Source: Amycolatopsis solani (GTDB lineage Bacteria; Actinomycetota; Actinomycetes; Mycobacteriales; Pseudonocardiaceae). Taken from it: a DNA stretch of 64,000 bases. The stretch is taken from NCBI RefSeq assembly GCF_033441515.1, contig NZ_JAWQJT010000001.1, forward strand, positions 1,364,001 to 1,428,000, given 5' to 3'. A program made the translations under genes and the position numbers. Below are positions 1 to 7,360 of the stretch, piece after piece (the stretch's first letter is position 1; each line of letters opens with the position of its first letter). The notes below the pieces were generated by a model, which saw only the letters and a program-made list of their open reading frames with translations, was not told the DNA's origin and did no database searches.

Positions 1-16
1 CAGCGCGCTCACGGGG

Positions 17-1006
17 TCAGCCACGGTCGGCCGCCGAGGCGCGCCGAGCGGGCAGCAGGCGAAGTTCCATGACGCCGTCGTCGCCGGCCACGCAGCCGAG
101 CTGACCGTGCGTCCATTGCTCGGCCGGCCCGCCGTACGGGCGCCAGACCGCCGACCACGAGCGCGGATCACGCAGCCGTTCGGCCTCGGCTTGCGCGTCC
201 TCGGCAGCGCGCTCGGCGACGCGCACGGCCTGGCGGGCGTCGTCGAGCTGGGCGGTGAGCCTGGCGCGCTCGGCCCGCAGCCGGCCGATCTCGGCGAACA
301 CCGCGGGGTCGGCGAGCAGACCGGCGTCCGCGACGACGGACTGACGACGGCGGTAGAGCGCGCGCACAGGCTCGGCGAGGTCGGCCCACGGGACGCCGTC
401 CGTCGAGCTGTCGCAGAACACCTCAGCCGCGCGTTCGATCACCTCGGCGCGCGTCGGCCCCGCCGGGGCGGCCGGCACCTCGGCCAGCTCGCCGATGCGG
501 GCCAGCAGCTCGACCCACGGCAGCGCCGGCGACGGGACGCCGGGCATGAACCACAGCCGGTTCTCGCCGCGGGTCCAGTGGCGCCCGGCCGGGTCGCACA
601 CCTCGGCGACGTCTTCGGGCTCGTCGTCGCCGATCTCGAACGTCCGGGGCGCGTCCATCGCGTAGCCAACCGCGGCGAGTGCGGCTCGCACGGCGTGGTC
701 GAGCAGCGTGGTGACGTCGTAGTCGGGGTCTGCGCCGGTCGTCGCCCGGTGGACGCTCGGGAGGTCGGCGACGTCGCCGACCGCGACCCACACGGGGTGC
801 TGGCAGCTGTCGAACGGCTCGGCGGACGGGACGAACCCGCCGCGGCCGGCCACGGTGACGAGCGCCTGCACGTCGGAAGCCAGCAGCCGTACCTCGCCGG
901 GGCCGAGCCCGAGCCCGTGAATGTGGTCCGGGCGCGTCATCCGGTCGTGCTCGGCGAGGTACTGGCGCAGGCGCGCGGTCGCGTCGAGCGGCGTAGTGGT
1001 GGTCAT
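17..1006 (-). CDS. Hypothetical mobile-element protein with C-terminal coiled coil
   Basis: A 329-residue protein whose function I do not recognise. The N-terminal two thirds is a mixed, Ala/Asp-rich region with no motif I can name. Roughly residues 240-295 are rich in Arg, Glu, Ala and Leu with heptad-like spacing and probably form a coiled coil. The ATG at 1006-1004 is chosen because a GAGGAG Shine-Dalgarno sits just upstream; the reading frame stays open further upstream, but that stretch is inside the HNH gene. It begins four bases after the HNH gene stops, so the two are probably cotranscribed. It is the last complete gene of the leftward train, and the element continues beyond the window edge. 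Confidence 0.6.
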   Translation of the reverse strand: MTTTTPLDATARLRQYLAEHDRMTRPDHIHGLGLGPGEVRLLASDVQALVTVAGRGGFVPSAEPFDSCQHPVWVAVGDVADLPSVHRATTGADPDYDVTTLLDHAVRAALAAVGYAMDAPRTFEIGDDEPEDVAEVCDPAGRHWTRGENRLWFMPGVPSPALPWVELLARIGELAEVPAAPAGPTRAEVIERAAEVFCDSSTDGVPWADLAEPVRALYRRRQSVVADAGLLADPAVFAEIGRLRAERARLTAQLDDARQAVRVAERAAEDAQAEAERLRDPRSWSAVWRPYGGPAEQWTHGQLGCVAGDDGVMELRLLPARRASAADRG

Positions 1007-1010
1007 CGGG

Positions 1011-2042
1011 TCAACTCCTCGGGGTTGCGGTGGCGGTGGGGGCGTCGTTGGGCTGGGGTGGGACTCCTGCGTGCAAGTCCGGGAACGGGCGCTGCTCACG
1101 CATGTACGGGCTCGGGGAGCGGCCGGTGAGCCTCGGCTGCGGGGGTCCAATGGGGACAGTCAGCAGGGAGGTGGGAGAGCTGAAAGCTACGGAGAGCCCG
1201 CCCCCGTCCCGTCCCGGAGACCCCTGCACCTGCGCCGAGGACTCGCCTCGACGCTGGTCGGTGGGCAGGCTGGTGCCGTGCGTCGAGGCGCCTTCGCGCA
1301 CGTCGGAGTGGTCGGCGGCCGGTGCGACTGCTGCGCCAGCAGTTGCGACCGGACTTGCGCCCGAACCTGCGTCCGGACCTGCAACGGTCGCAGGTGCCGG
1401 CGTAGGTAGGTCGAGGAGAATCATGTTGGCCTGGAACGGGGTTCGTCGTCCCTTGCGGCGGTTGCAGCCGCGGCAGGCAACGACCAAGTTGGCCATGCCG
1501 CCGGCGATCTCGGGGTCGACGTGGTCGTAGGTCAGGCCGTCGTCGGACACGCGGTCGCTGTGCTTGCACGTCTTGCCGCAGTAGCGGCAGGTGTCGGCGT
1601 CGCGCAGCCGGACGGCCGCCTTCAACTTCGGGTCGCGCAGCTCCCGGTCCTTTGCTTTCTTCACGTCGTTCTCGGAGCGTGAGGGGTTGCGGTCGAGGTA
1701 GTCGTGAATGACGAACTCGTAATCGGGTTTCCACTCGCGGCCGTCGAGGCACGCGCACTCGGGCGGCTTGCCGTGCTCGTCGAGTTGGTGCAGCAGCGGT
1801 TGCCGGCCGAACCGGGCGCGCAGTAGGCGCCGGGTGGTGGCCGCGGTGCCGAACAGCTCGACGATGTCGGCCGTGACGAACCCGTCGCTGCGCTCGCCGG
1901 ACACCCACGTGAGCAGCTGCATGAAGTGCCCGAGTGCGGCGTTGATCTGGTCTTTCTTGCGGTCGCCGGTCGCGCCGTCGTCGGCCAGGCCGCGGATCTT
2001 GACCGACATTTGCAGCCGGTCGTCAAGGCGGGCCCAGGGCAT
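1011..2042 (-). CDS. HNH endonuclease domain protein
   Basis: A 343-residue protein with a central HNH nuclease module at about residues 150-205. Visible elements are paired cysteines (CRYC, then CKH), a DHVDP motif, and a second half with NLVVACRGCN followed by KGRRTP, the usual HNH/McrA layout in which Asp-His and Asn form the metal site. The N-terminus (MPWARLDDRL, then a GL..dG stretch) resembles short helical modules at the start of actinophage and integrative-element replication or HNH proteins; that resemblance is from memory. The C-terminal 130 residues are Pro/Ala/Ser-rich and probably disordered. It may act in DNA processing or packaging of the element; the exact role is unknown. 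Confidence 0.8.
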   Translation of the reverse strand: MPWARLDDRLQMSVKIRGLADDGATGDRKKDQINAALGHFMQLLTWVSGERSDGFVTADIVELFGTAATTRRLLRARFGRQPLLHQLDEHGKPPECACLDGREWKPDYEFVIHDYLDRNPSRSENDVKKAKDRELRDPKLKAAVRLRDADTCRYCGKTCKHSDRVSDDGLTYDHVDPEIAGGMANLVVACRGCNRRKGRRTPFQANMILLDLPTPAPATVAGPDAGSGASPVATAGAAVAPAADHSDVREGASTHGTSLPTDQRRGESSAQVQGSPGRDGGGLSVAFSSPTSLLTVPIGPPQPRLTGRSPSPYMREQRPFPDLHAGVPPQPNDAPTATATPRS

Positions 2043-2067
2043 CAGGCACCGCCGATCATGAGCATGG

Positions 2068-2718
2068 TCATGCGGCGGGCTCGGCTCCCTCGGCCGCGCG
2101 GTCGCGCTCGGCGGCGTCGGCGAGGCGGCGCAGCGCGCGCTCGACCGTGCTTAGCGATACGCCCACGGCTGCGGCGATGACGGCCGGCCCGTTGCCGGCG
2201 GCGTTCAGCTTGGCGATCTCGGCGTCGCGGCGGGCGACGCGTTCGTGCGAGCGGTCGGGGAGCCCGTAGGCGCCGCGAATCCGGTTGACGGTCCGCCGGC
2301 TCAGGCCGAGTTGGCGGGCGATCGCGTTGTCGTGCACGCCCTTGCCGGCCAGGTCGATGATCGCCTGATCGTGCTTGCCCATCTTCGCCGGCGCGTGCGG
2401 CGTGTTGGGGTCGGCGGCGCGGTGGCGGGCGGGGTCGTAGTCGGGGTGCAGCCCGATGGTGCCGCCGAGGTCGTCGCACCATCCGGGGACGCGTGGCTGC
2501 GCCATGGCGGCGAGGTGCACGGCGGCGGCCAGCAGCCGGGTGGGGCTCGTCTCGGCCCAGCGGTTCAGCCGGCCCCAGATCTGGTTCACGTCGTAGTGGC
2601 GGATGTCCCGCGCCAGCTGGGCGGCGTCGGCGTCGGCGCGCTGGGCGCGTTGCGGCGCGTTCCCGGTGAGCTTGGGAACGTGCTTGAGGTCGCGGTTCTT
2701 CTCGGTGTGAAAGTCCAC
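2068..2718 (-). CDS. Helix-turn-helix DNA-binding protein of the mobile element
   Basis: A 216-residue protein with two helix-turn-helix-like segments. One is near residues 120-150 (DNAIARQLGLSRRTVNRIR), a clear homeodomain/resolvase-like HTH; the second is near 175-200 (VIAAAVGVSLSTVERALRR). The N-terminal half, with the sequence IWGRLNRWAE, is unrecognised. The GTG start at 2718 is supported by GGAGG about ten bases upstream. It precedes the HNH gene by 25 bases in the same direction. A transcriptional regulator, or a small-terminase/replication-type DNA-binding protein, are both possible from the double HTH; the sequence alone does not decide. Confidence 0.7.
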   Translation of the reverse strand: MDFHTEKNRDLKHVPKLTGNAPQRAQRADADAAQLARDIRHYDVNQIWGRLNRWAETSPTRLLAAAVHLAAMAQPRVPGWCDDLGGTIGLHPDYDPARHRAADPNTPHAPAKMGKHDQAIIDLAGKGVHDNAIARQLGLSRRTVNRIRGAYGLPDRSHERVARRDAEIAKLNAAGNGPAVIAAAVGVSLSTVERALRRLADAAERDRAAEGAEPAA

Positions 2719-2751
2719 GGGTGGTCACCTCCAAAGGGGGCAGGCAGAGCA

Positions 2752-2786
2752 CCGGCCCGGCGCGGATCGGGACCGCGCCGGGCCGG
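2752..2786 (-). terminator. GC-rich hairpin between element gene blocks
   Basis: Perfect inverted repeat with 14-base arms (2752-2765 and 2773-2786) around a 7-base loop. It lies immediately downstream of the leftward gene ending at 2798 and upstream of the GTG start at 2718, so it probably terminates or attenuates that transcript. It has no T-tract, as is common in actinobacteria. Confidence 0.7.
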
Positions 2787-2797
2787 AGTGCGGGCGG

Positions 2798-3070
2798 TTA
2801 GGGCTGGGTGTCGCCGGGCGCGGGACGGCCGCCGTAGAACAGCGACGGGAACGGGGCGCGTACGTGGCGGCGCGTCCAGGCGTCGCGCACCTTGCCGAGG
2901 GTGTCGGTGTCGGCGTCGCGCTCGTCGCCGTCGTCGTCGGTGACGTCGAAGTGCCGCAGCCCCGTCGGGTCGTCAGCGACGTGCTCGACGAACACGCCGT
3001 GCTCGGCGAGCGCTACGCCGGCCGCGGCGACCGCTGCCGGGTCGGCGGAAATCACGATGCGGACGGTCAT
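2798..3070 (-). CDS. Small acidic hypothetical protein
   Basis: A 90-residue acidic protein of unknown function. An N-terminal beta-strand-like stretch (MTVRIVISAD) is followed by an Ala-rich helix and a run of Asp/Glu near residues 45-57. Its ATG overlaps the stop of the upstream gene by four bases, which implies translational coupling. It ends just before a strong hairpin, so it is the last gene of a five-gene unit running from 4788. Small coupled acidic proteins of this type are common accessory genes of actinophages and integrative elements, but no specific family is recognised. Confidence 0.55.
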   Translation of the reverse strand: MTVRIVISADPAAVAAAGVALAEHGVFVEHVADDPTGLRHFDVTDDDGDERDADTDTLGKVRDAWTRRHVRAPFPSLFYGGRPAPGDTQP

Positions 3071-3426
3071 GCGGACTTTCCTTCCAGCGCAAGGGCGAAC
3101 CGCTCGATACGGTCCAGCTCGACGCGGCCGAGCAGCTTGCCGTCGACCAGCAGCCGCCGGTCAAGCTCGACCAGCACGGACACGCGCGGGCCGGCGTCGA
3201 CAACGCCGGTGGCTTCAAGCTGCCCCGGTTGGCCGATGGTTCGGCGGGCGTTGACCTTGGCGTCGCCGAGGGTGCGCACCCACTCGTGGAACAGCGGGAC
3301 GTCGCCGTGCGGCAGCGTGAGCGTCAGCCCCATGCCCGAGCACGACAGTGCGGCAAACCGCTGATCGGCGATGTGGTGTGTGGTGGCGTGCTTGATCAGC
3401 TCGCGCACGACGGTGAGGTTGCTCAA
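3067..3426 (-). CDS. Hypothetical mobile-element protein
   Basis: A 119-residue protein with no recognised domain. The middle contains alternating hydrophobic strands (MGLTLTLPHG, then VSVLVELDRRLLVDGKLLG) that suggest a compact beta-rich fold. Its start codon overlaps the end of the preceding gene by four bases and its own stop overlaps the next start by four bases, so it is embedded in a translationally coupled string. No catalytic motif is visible. It is best treated as an accessory gene of the integrated element. Confidence 0.55.
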   Translation of the reverse strand: MSNLTVVRELIKHATTHHIADQRFAALSCSGMGLTLTLPHGDVPLFHEWVRTLGDAKVNARRTIGQPGQLEATGVVDAGPRVSVLVELDRRLLVDGKLLGRVELDRIERFALALEGKSA

Positions 3427-3740
3427 CGTCCGGCCTCCCCGGCGTCGGCGACCAGCGCCGGCGTTCCGGCGGCGACCGCGTCGATGACGTCGGCGTGCTG
3501 CGGGAGGCGTCGGCGGATCTCGGCGACGACCCCGCGCAGCCGCTGCGTCTCCTGCTCGGCGCGCTGTAGCTCGGACTGCGCGGCGCCGACCTGTTGACGG
3601 ATGTCCGCGCCTTCGGCGATTTCCCTGTCGTGTATGAACATCAGCACGCGGGTGCGGCGGCGCACCTCGGCATTGCTCAGCAGCCGCGAGCGTCGCCGGC
3701 GTCGTCTACCCTCGGGGGCCGGGTCGGTGGTGGTGGTCAT
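3423..3740 (-). CDS. Hypothetical coiled-coil protein
   Basis: A 105-residue protein. The N-terminus is strongly basic, with five consecutive arginines near residues 12-17, followed by a long predicted helix of about residues 45-80 rich in Gln, Glu and Arg with heptad-like leucines. The basic tail suggests nucleic-acid binding, but that is inference. The ATG at 3740 is supported by AAAGGA upstream; the frame is open further 5' but that stretch lies within the preceding HNH-like gene. Its end overlaps the next gene by four bases. Confidence 0.55.
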   Translation of the reverse strand: MTTTTDPAPEGRRRRRRSRLLSNAEVRRRTRVLMFIHDREIAEGADIRQQVGAAQSELQRAEQETQRLRGVVAEIRRRLPQHADVIDAVAAGTPALVADAGEAGR

Positions 3741-3754
3741 GCGGGTGGTTCCTT

Positions 3755-4108
3755 TCAGGCGCCGGCCAGCTCGCCGAGCTGGTCGCCGCTGCCCTCGCGG
3801 CGGAAGTCGCCGCGGTCGTCGAGGTAGATGGGTCCCCACAGCCAGTGCTCGAAAGGCACTTCGGCCGGGTCGTCGTCGCGGTGGACCAGCCAGCCGCGCG
3901 CGTAGTACTCGGTGCGCGTGTTCGTCACGCGTCCGTGGCACCCGGTCGTCCCGTCGCCGCACAGGTGCACGACGTTCGCCGGGTGCCACTTGCCGCCCTG
4001 ACCGCGCCCCTTGCGGTGGTGCAGAGACTGGCCGGGCTGCTGCCCGCAGATCTCGCACATGCCGGCCGAACGCTCCGGCACGATCTTGCGGCACAGGGAC
4101 TCGCTCAC
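3755..4108 (-). CDS. Cys/His-rich HNH-like phage protein
   Basis: A 117-residue protein with zinc-finger and HNH-like features: CEICG, then LHHRKGRGQGGKW, NVVHLCGDG and GCHGRV. This is the arrangement of small HNH-like proteins frequent in actinophages, where the two histidines and CxxC pairs bind metal. The C-terminal part (WLWGPIYLDDRG) is typical of this group and may bind DNA. The GTG start at 4108 overlaps the upstream TGA as GTGA, and a GGAAAAG sits about six bases before it. The nuclease function is inferred from the motif only. Confidence 0.7.
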   Translation of the reverse strand: MSESLCRKIVPERSAGMCEICGQQPGQSLHHRKGRGQGGKWHPANVVHLCGDGTTGCHGRVTNTRTEYYARGWLVHRDDDPAEVPFEHWLWGPIYLDDRGDFRREGSGDQLGELAGA

Positions 4109-4788
4109 GCGCGCTTTTCCACGTGGGCAAGGAATCCGGCGAGCACGGTCAGGTCGGCGGTCGTCCACTCGGCTGTGTCGTTGGCCCAGTTCTCGAACGC
4201 GCGCAGGGTGCCGACGTACGTCTTGTAGCGCCGGCGCCCGCGGCGCACGATCTCGGCGCGCAGCTTGTCGGCCTCGTTCGCGTCCTGCTCGGGGGCGGGC
4301 TGCACGCCGGCGGCGACCGCGGCCCGGTGCTGTAGGTCGTGCTTCCACAGGTCCAGGGCGATGCCGAAACTTTGCCCGGCGTTGCGCAGCGCGTCGCCGA
4401 TGCACTCCTTGACCGCGTTGCCACCGCGCGCCCCGGGGGCGTCGCCGTAGCCGGGGTGGGTCTTACCGCCGACGGTAAGCCAGATCCACAGCCCGCGGTT
4501 CTCGTCGAACTGCGGTAGTCCGCGCTCGTCGAACGCCATCGGTCGCCAGTTCCACTCGGCGTCCACCTCGTTCAGCCGCTCGCGCACGTAGGCGTGGCCG
4601 ACGAAGTCGAGGTGGTCGTGCGCCGGGGTCATGATGCGGTCGCACGTCGAGCAGTGCGCCCACGTGCTGTGCTCGGCGCAGCCGCCGACCTCGCACGCCC
4701 GACACCAGGTCACCGGCTTCTTGCCGATGATGTCCTTGGGGAACGGGACGGCGAGTGCGTCGAGCACCGCGCGCAGGTTCTGCGTCAC
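4105..4788 (-). CDS. RAD52/Sak-like single-strand annealing protein
   Basis: A 227-residue protein resembling the RAD52-type (Sak) single-strand DNA annealing proteins of actinophages. The supporting part is about residues 90-150: a strand segment ending in WIWLTVGG, then GYGDA, then KECIGDALRNAGQSFGIALDLW, which matches the known pattern in which the annealing protein carries a G-D-A-(L/M)-(K/R)-(N/R)-A motif. An extra N-terminal cysteine cluster (CRAC, C..H, CSTC, residues 29-50) looks like a zinc finger and is less usual. It would pair single strands during recombination or replication of the element. It is coupled by four-base overlaps on both sides. Assignment is by pattern memory, so medium confidence. 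Confidence 0.6.
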   Translation of the reverse strand: MTQNLRAVLDALAVPFPKDIIGKKPVTWCRACEVGGCAEHSTWAHCSTCDRIMTPAHDHLDFVGHAYVRERLNEVDAEWNWRPMAFDERGLPQFDENRGLWIWLTVGGKTHPGYGDAPGARGGNAVKECIGDALRNAGQSFGIALDLWKHDLQHRAAVAAGVQPAPEQDANEADKLRAEIVRRGRRRYKTYVGTLRAFENWANDTAEWTTADLTVLAGFLAHVEKRA

Positions 4789-5363
4789 TCGGCACCGTCC
4801 GCGGCCGGCTGCTCGGCGGTGTCGAACAGGCTGGGCAGCGTCACGACGCCGGTCCGGACCAGCTCGGCGACCGCCTCGGCAGCATCGGGCGCCGGCAGGA
4901 ACGACACGTGGGGGGACGCTTTCGCGGCCATGACGACGCCGGGCACGTCGACCTCGCCGCCAGGGCCGGACGGCTCGCCGGCGCGGTTCGACGCCTCTAA
5001 GATGTCGCGCTTGAGCTTGGCCGACAGGCGATCACGTGGCCTCAGCAAGTGCTTGGCGTGCTGGAACAGCACCGCCTTGACGTCGTCGTCGGCGCCGATG
5101 ATGTCGGCGTCCATCTCGATCAGGTCGGGGTAATGCTTTCGCGCCCACTCGACCAGTGCCGGTTCGTTGGTGATGGTGGCCGTTTCCGTCGGGTTCGACA
5201 TCGACGCCGTGCCGAGCCTGGTCCGCGTGCCGGGCAGGTAGACCCTTTTCGTGTCGCCCGGGTCCATCGACTCGCGGGTTTCCGCCTGCACGGTCGCGTA
5301 GTAGTCGTCTGCACGGTTGCGCTGGAGCGACGCGGCGGCGAGCCGCAGCCACTGTTCCTTCAC
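4785..5363 (-). CDS. Hypothetical phage-type protein next to the annealing gene
   Basis: A 192-residue protein of unknown function. A short N-terminal helix (KEQWLRLAA) is followed by a strand region (KRVYLPGTRTRLGTAS), a segment with EPALVEWARKHYP, and an Ala-rich C-terminus. This order is familiar from actinophage proteins encoded beside recombination genes, but I cannot name the family. The GTG start at 5363 overlaps the upstream stop as GTGA, and its own stop overlaps the RAD52-like gene by four bases. Its position suggests a partner role in DNA recombination or protection; this is inference from context only. Confidence 0.5.
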   Translation of the reverse strand: MKEQWLRLAAASLQRNRADDYYATVQAETRESMDPGDTKRVYLPGTRTRLGTASMSNPTETATITNEPALVEWARKHYPDLIEMDADIIGADDDVKAVLFQHAKHLLRPRDRLSAKLKRDILEASNRAGEPSGPGGEVDVPGVVMAAKASPHVSFLPAPDAAEAVAELVRTGVVTLPSLFDTAEQPAADGAE

Positions 5364-5776
5364 TGGGCGTCGCCTGCCTCGATCGTCGCGACGGTCGCGG
5401 CGAGGTGATCGGCGAGGATGATCAGGTGATCGTTCTTGGGCAGCTTCTGCCGCAGCTCGGCGCCAAGTTCGTAGGCGTGGCTGGTGTTGATGCTCACGGC
5501 CATGCGGAACTTGACGCCGTCGCGCTCGAACTCGGCGGCGACGGTGCCGGCGCCGTCGTACGTCGTCTTGATCCAGCACGGCACGTTGAACGCCGCGGCC
5601 CACGCGGCGACGTCGGCGACCGCCTGCCAGGGGCGAACGAAGTTGTTGGGCGTGCTCAGGCTGACGTACTGCGCGTACACGCTGATTCCGCTCAGCTGCG
5701 GTAGGCCGTTGCTCTGCTGTTCAAGGATCTTGGCCGCGGCGGTTACGCGGCTGCACAGCTCGCCGGTGGTGGTCAT
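5360..5776 (-). CDS. Hypothetical mobile-element protein
   Basis: A 138-residue protein without a recognised domain. Two beta-rich stretches (residues 25-45 and 80-100) and a C-terminal helix are suggested by the hydrophobic pattern. The ATG at 5776 is preceded by GAAGGGA, a good ribosome-binding site. Its last bases overlap the start of the next gene as GTGA. The reading frame remains open upstream, but that region belongs to the small zinc-ribbon gene. No functional statement can be supported beyond membership in the coupled gene train of the element. Confidence 0.5.
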   Translation of the reverse strand: MTTTGELCSRVTAAAKILEQQSNGLPQLSGISVYAQYVSLSTPNNFVRPWQAVADVAAWAAAFNVPCWIKTTYDGAGTVAAEFERDGVKFRMAVSINTSHAYELGAELRQKLPKNDHLIILADHLAATVATIEAGDAQ

Positions 5777-5922
5777 CGACGGATTCCCTTCGGGGCGTTG
5801 GGGCGGGGGTGGGGCAGGAAGATGAACCCGGGGCCGGCGCACGCGCAGGCGATCAGGCCGCGGTGAACGGGCCGGGGGATGCCGCATCGGCCGCACGGCA
5901 GCTTCACGGGGGGCGGGTTCAC
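5773..5922 (-). CDS. Tiny zinc-ribbon-like protein
   Basis: A 49-residue protein beginning with a GTG that overlaps the upstream TGA (GTGA). It contains CGRCG and CAC spaced by about 14 residues, a minimal CxxC/CxC zinc ribbon, followed by a Pro/His-rich tail. Its end overlaps the next start codon by four bases. The overlaps at both ends, the cysteine spacing and the consistent frame argue that it is real despite its size. The probable role is a small nucleic-acid-binding or adaptor protein of the element; the function is unknown. Confidence 0.5.
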   Translation of the reverse strand: MNPPPVKLPCGRCGIPRPVHRGLIACACAGPGFIFLPHPRPNAPKGIRR

Positions 5923-6182
5923 CGGGCGTCGTTGCGCCAGGCCGAGGGCATCGGCACGGAGTCGACCTCGCGGCGCCAGCCGAGCAGCGCGGCGTCGAGC
6001 GGGTCGGCGCCGGCCACCGCACCCGAGCCGCCCAACGCGGTCAGGTAGGCGTCGGACGCGGCGACCGCGGACAGCTCGGCCTCGAACTCGGCGACCACCT
6101 CGGGCGCGAGGCGGGGCGCCTCGACGGCTGCCACGTTCTCGATCCAGCGGGACGCGCCGATGAGCTTGCGAACGATCCCCAT
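5919..6182 (-). CDS. Small hypothetical protein
   Basis: An 87-residue Ala/Glu-rich protein of unknown function. It begins with MGIVRKLIGASRW, possibly an amphipathic helix, and continues with a helical Ala/Glu segment and a Trp-containing C-terminus. The ATG at 6182 shares its last base region with the upstream TGA (TGATG arrangement), implying translational coupling. A four-base overlap leads into the tiny zinc-ribbon gene. Nothing in the sequence indicates a catalytic activity. Confidence 0.5.
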   Translation of the reverse strand: MGIVRKLIGASRWIENVAAVEAPRLAPEVVAEFEAELSAVAASDAYLTALGGSGAVAGADPLDAALLGWRREVDSVPMPSAWRNDAR

Positions 6183-6616
6183 CACGCCACCGCCCGCGGG
6201 TGCCAGACCTCGACGTGGACGTCTCGGCCGCCGGCCTCGTCCAGCAGCTCGCGCAGCACGGTCGGCGCGCAGTGGCCGCAGGCGTCCGGCACGGACGTGC
6301 GGGCGTTGCGCTGGGCGGGGTCGGGGTTGGGGTGGAAGCGCACGAGCGTGCCGTGCCCGACCTCGCGGCAATGCTCGCACTGCTCGCGGTCGAGCCGTAC
6401 CAGCGCCAGCACCCACGCACCGAGGCGGTAGAGCTCGTCCGCGACGTCCACCGCGGCGTTGCCGATGACGTCGATGCGGGGAAGCGGGACCGTGGCGATG
6501 CCGGGGACGATGCGGACGTCGGCGACGGCCCGACGGTGGGCGGCGACCAAGTCGACGGCCCGGACCGAACCGGTGCGGTGCCGGGGCCCGCGTGGGATAC
6601 CCTGCGTGCTGTTCAT
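6182..6616 (-). CDS. Hypothetical protein with Cys/His cluster
   Basis: A 144-residue protein with CEHC at about residues 80-83, a following CREVGHG-type stretch, and CGHC near 115-118, which together could bind one zinc ion. The rest is unrecognised. The ATG at 6616 has GAAGGG about eight bases upstream and lies directly after a strong hairpin, so it is probably the first gene of the leftward block that ends near 4785. A regulatory or DNA-binding role is plausible from the metal site but is not demonstrated. Confidence 0.5.
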   Translation of the reverse strand: MNSTQGIPRGPRHRTGSVRAVDLVAAHRRAVADVRIVPGIATVPLPRIDVIGNAAVDVADELYRLGAWVLALVRLDREQCEHCREVGHGTLVRFHPNPDPAQRNARTSVPDACGHCAPTVLRELLDEAGGRDVHVEVWHPRAVA

Positions 6617-6638
6617 AGCGTTGCCCTTCGGGGATAGA

Positions 6639-6667
6639 GCGGGCCGGTGTTGCGAGCACCGGCCCGC
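6639..6667 (-). terminator. GC-rich hairpin between regulatory and accessory blocks
   Basis: Inverted repeat with perfect 11-base arms (6639-6649 and 6657-6667) and a 7-base loop. It sits between the leftward gene ending at 6738 and the start at 6616, matching the position and form of the hairpin at 2752-2786. It is a likely terminator or attenuator separating two leftward units. Confidence 0.65.
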
Positions 6668-6737
6668 TTTCGCGTTCTCGGAAGAGTGGTGAACCGGCGG
6701 CCGGGCGGAGCGGGTCAACGCCCGGCCACCGGTCGGT

Positions 6738-6983
6738 TCAGGCGACCGCGGCCGACGCGCGGACGGGCGCGAGCACCGGCCGCAGGCGGGCGCGCTGCGC
6801 CTCGCTCAGCGGGGGCGCGGCGGCGACGATCCGGGCGATGTACTCGTCGCGGGTCTCGCCGAGCTGCCGGACGCGGCTGGGGCGCAGAGCCGCGGTCGGC
6901 TCGACCCGGGGCTGCGCAGGCCGAGCCGGGCCGGGGCGGGTGGTGTCGCGGCGGGCTCGCCGCGGCGGACGGCTACTGCTCAC
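6738..6983 (-). CDS. Small basic hypothetical protein
   Basis: An 81-residue Arg/Pro/Ala-rich protein. The first 35 residues are strongly basic and probably disordered; the second half (RVRQLGETRDEYIARIVAAAPPLSEAQRARLRPVL) has the look of short proteins encoded beside replication regulators in actinobacterial elements, ending in a helix with the pattern LSEAQRARL. The GTG start at 6983 overlaps the upstream stop as GTGA. It is coupled to the HTH gene and may modulate it; that is inference from position. Confidence 0.5.
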   Translation of the reverse strand: MSSSRPPRRARRDTTRPGPARPAQPRVEPTAALRPSRVRQLGETRDEYIARIVAAAPPLSEAQRARLRPVLAPVRASAAVA

Positions 6984-7360
6984 GCGGCAGCCTCGGCGCG
7001 CTTCGGGCCGGTGGTCTTCTCGGTTTCCTGCCGGCGAGTGGGGCCGGTCGGCTCGCGCTTCGGCTCGTCCTTCGCCGCGGTCGGCGCGTCGGCCGGCTGC
7101 GGACCGCTGGCGACGATCTCGGCGGCAACCGCCGGGTCGTTGACCAGCTCGGCGGCGACGGCGTTGGGGTCTTCGCCGGGCGCGGCGAGCGCGCGGCCAA
7201 GTGCGTAAATGCGGGTCAGGTGCATGGGCTGCGGGCGCTGGAGGCGCGTGCAGTTCTGAACCGCCCGGGTCGGGATGCCGGCCTGCTGGGAAAGCGTGAC
7301 CAGATCCCACCCGCGGGCGGCGGCGCGGTGTCGCACCTTGGGGCCGTTCAGGATGGGCAT
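6980..7360 (-). CDS. XRE-like HTH regulator of the mobile element
   Basis: A 126-residue protein with an N-terminal helix-turn-helix at about residues 8-60 (RHRAAARGWDLVTLSQQAGIPTRAVQNCTR), followed by a Pro/Lys/Thr-rich tail. The fold fits the phage repressor/XRE class and suggests control of the element. The start is uncertain: ATG at 7360 is preferred because the HTH then begins at the normal distance, and ATG at 7372 is also in frame. Neither has a Shine-Dalgarno, so the mRNA may be leaderless. The 5' side carries the ATGCG repeats shared with the divergent regulator at 7571. Confidence 0.65.
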   Translation of the reverse strand: MPILNGPKVRHRAAARGWDLVTLSQQAGIPTRAVQNCTRLQRPQPMHLTRIYALGRALAAPGEDPNAVAAELVNDPAVAAEIVASGPQPADAPTAAKDEPKREPTGPTRRQETEKTTGPKRAEAAA

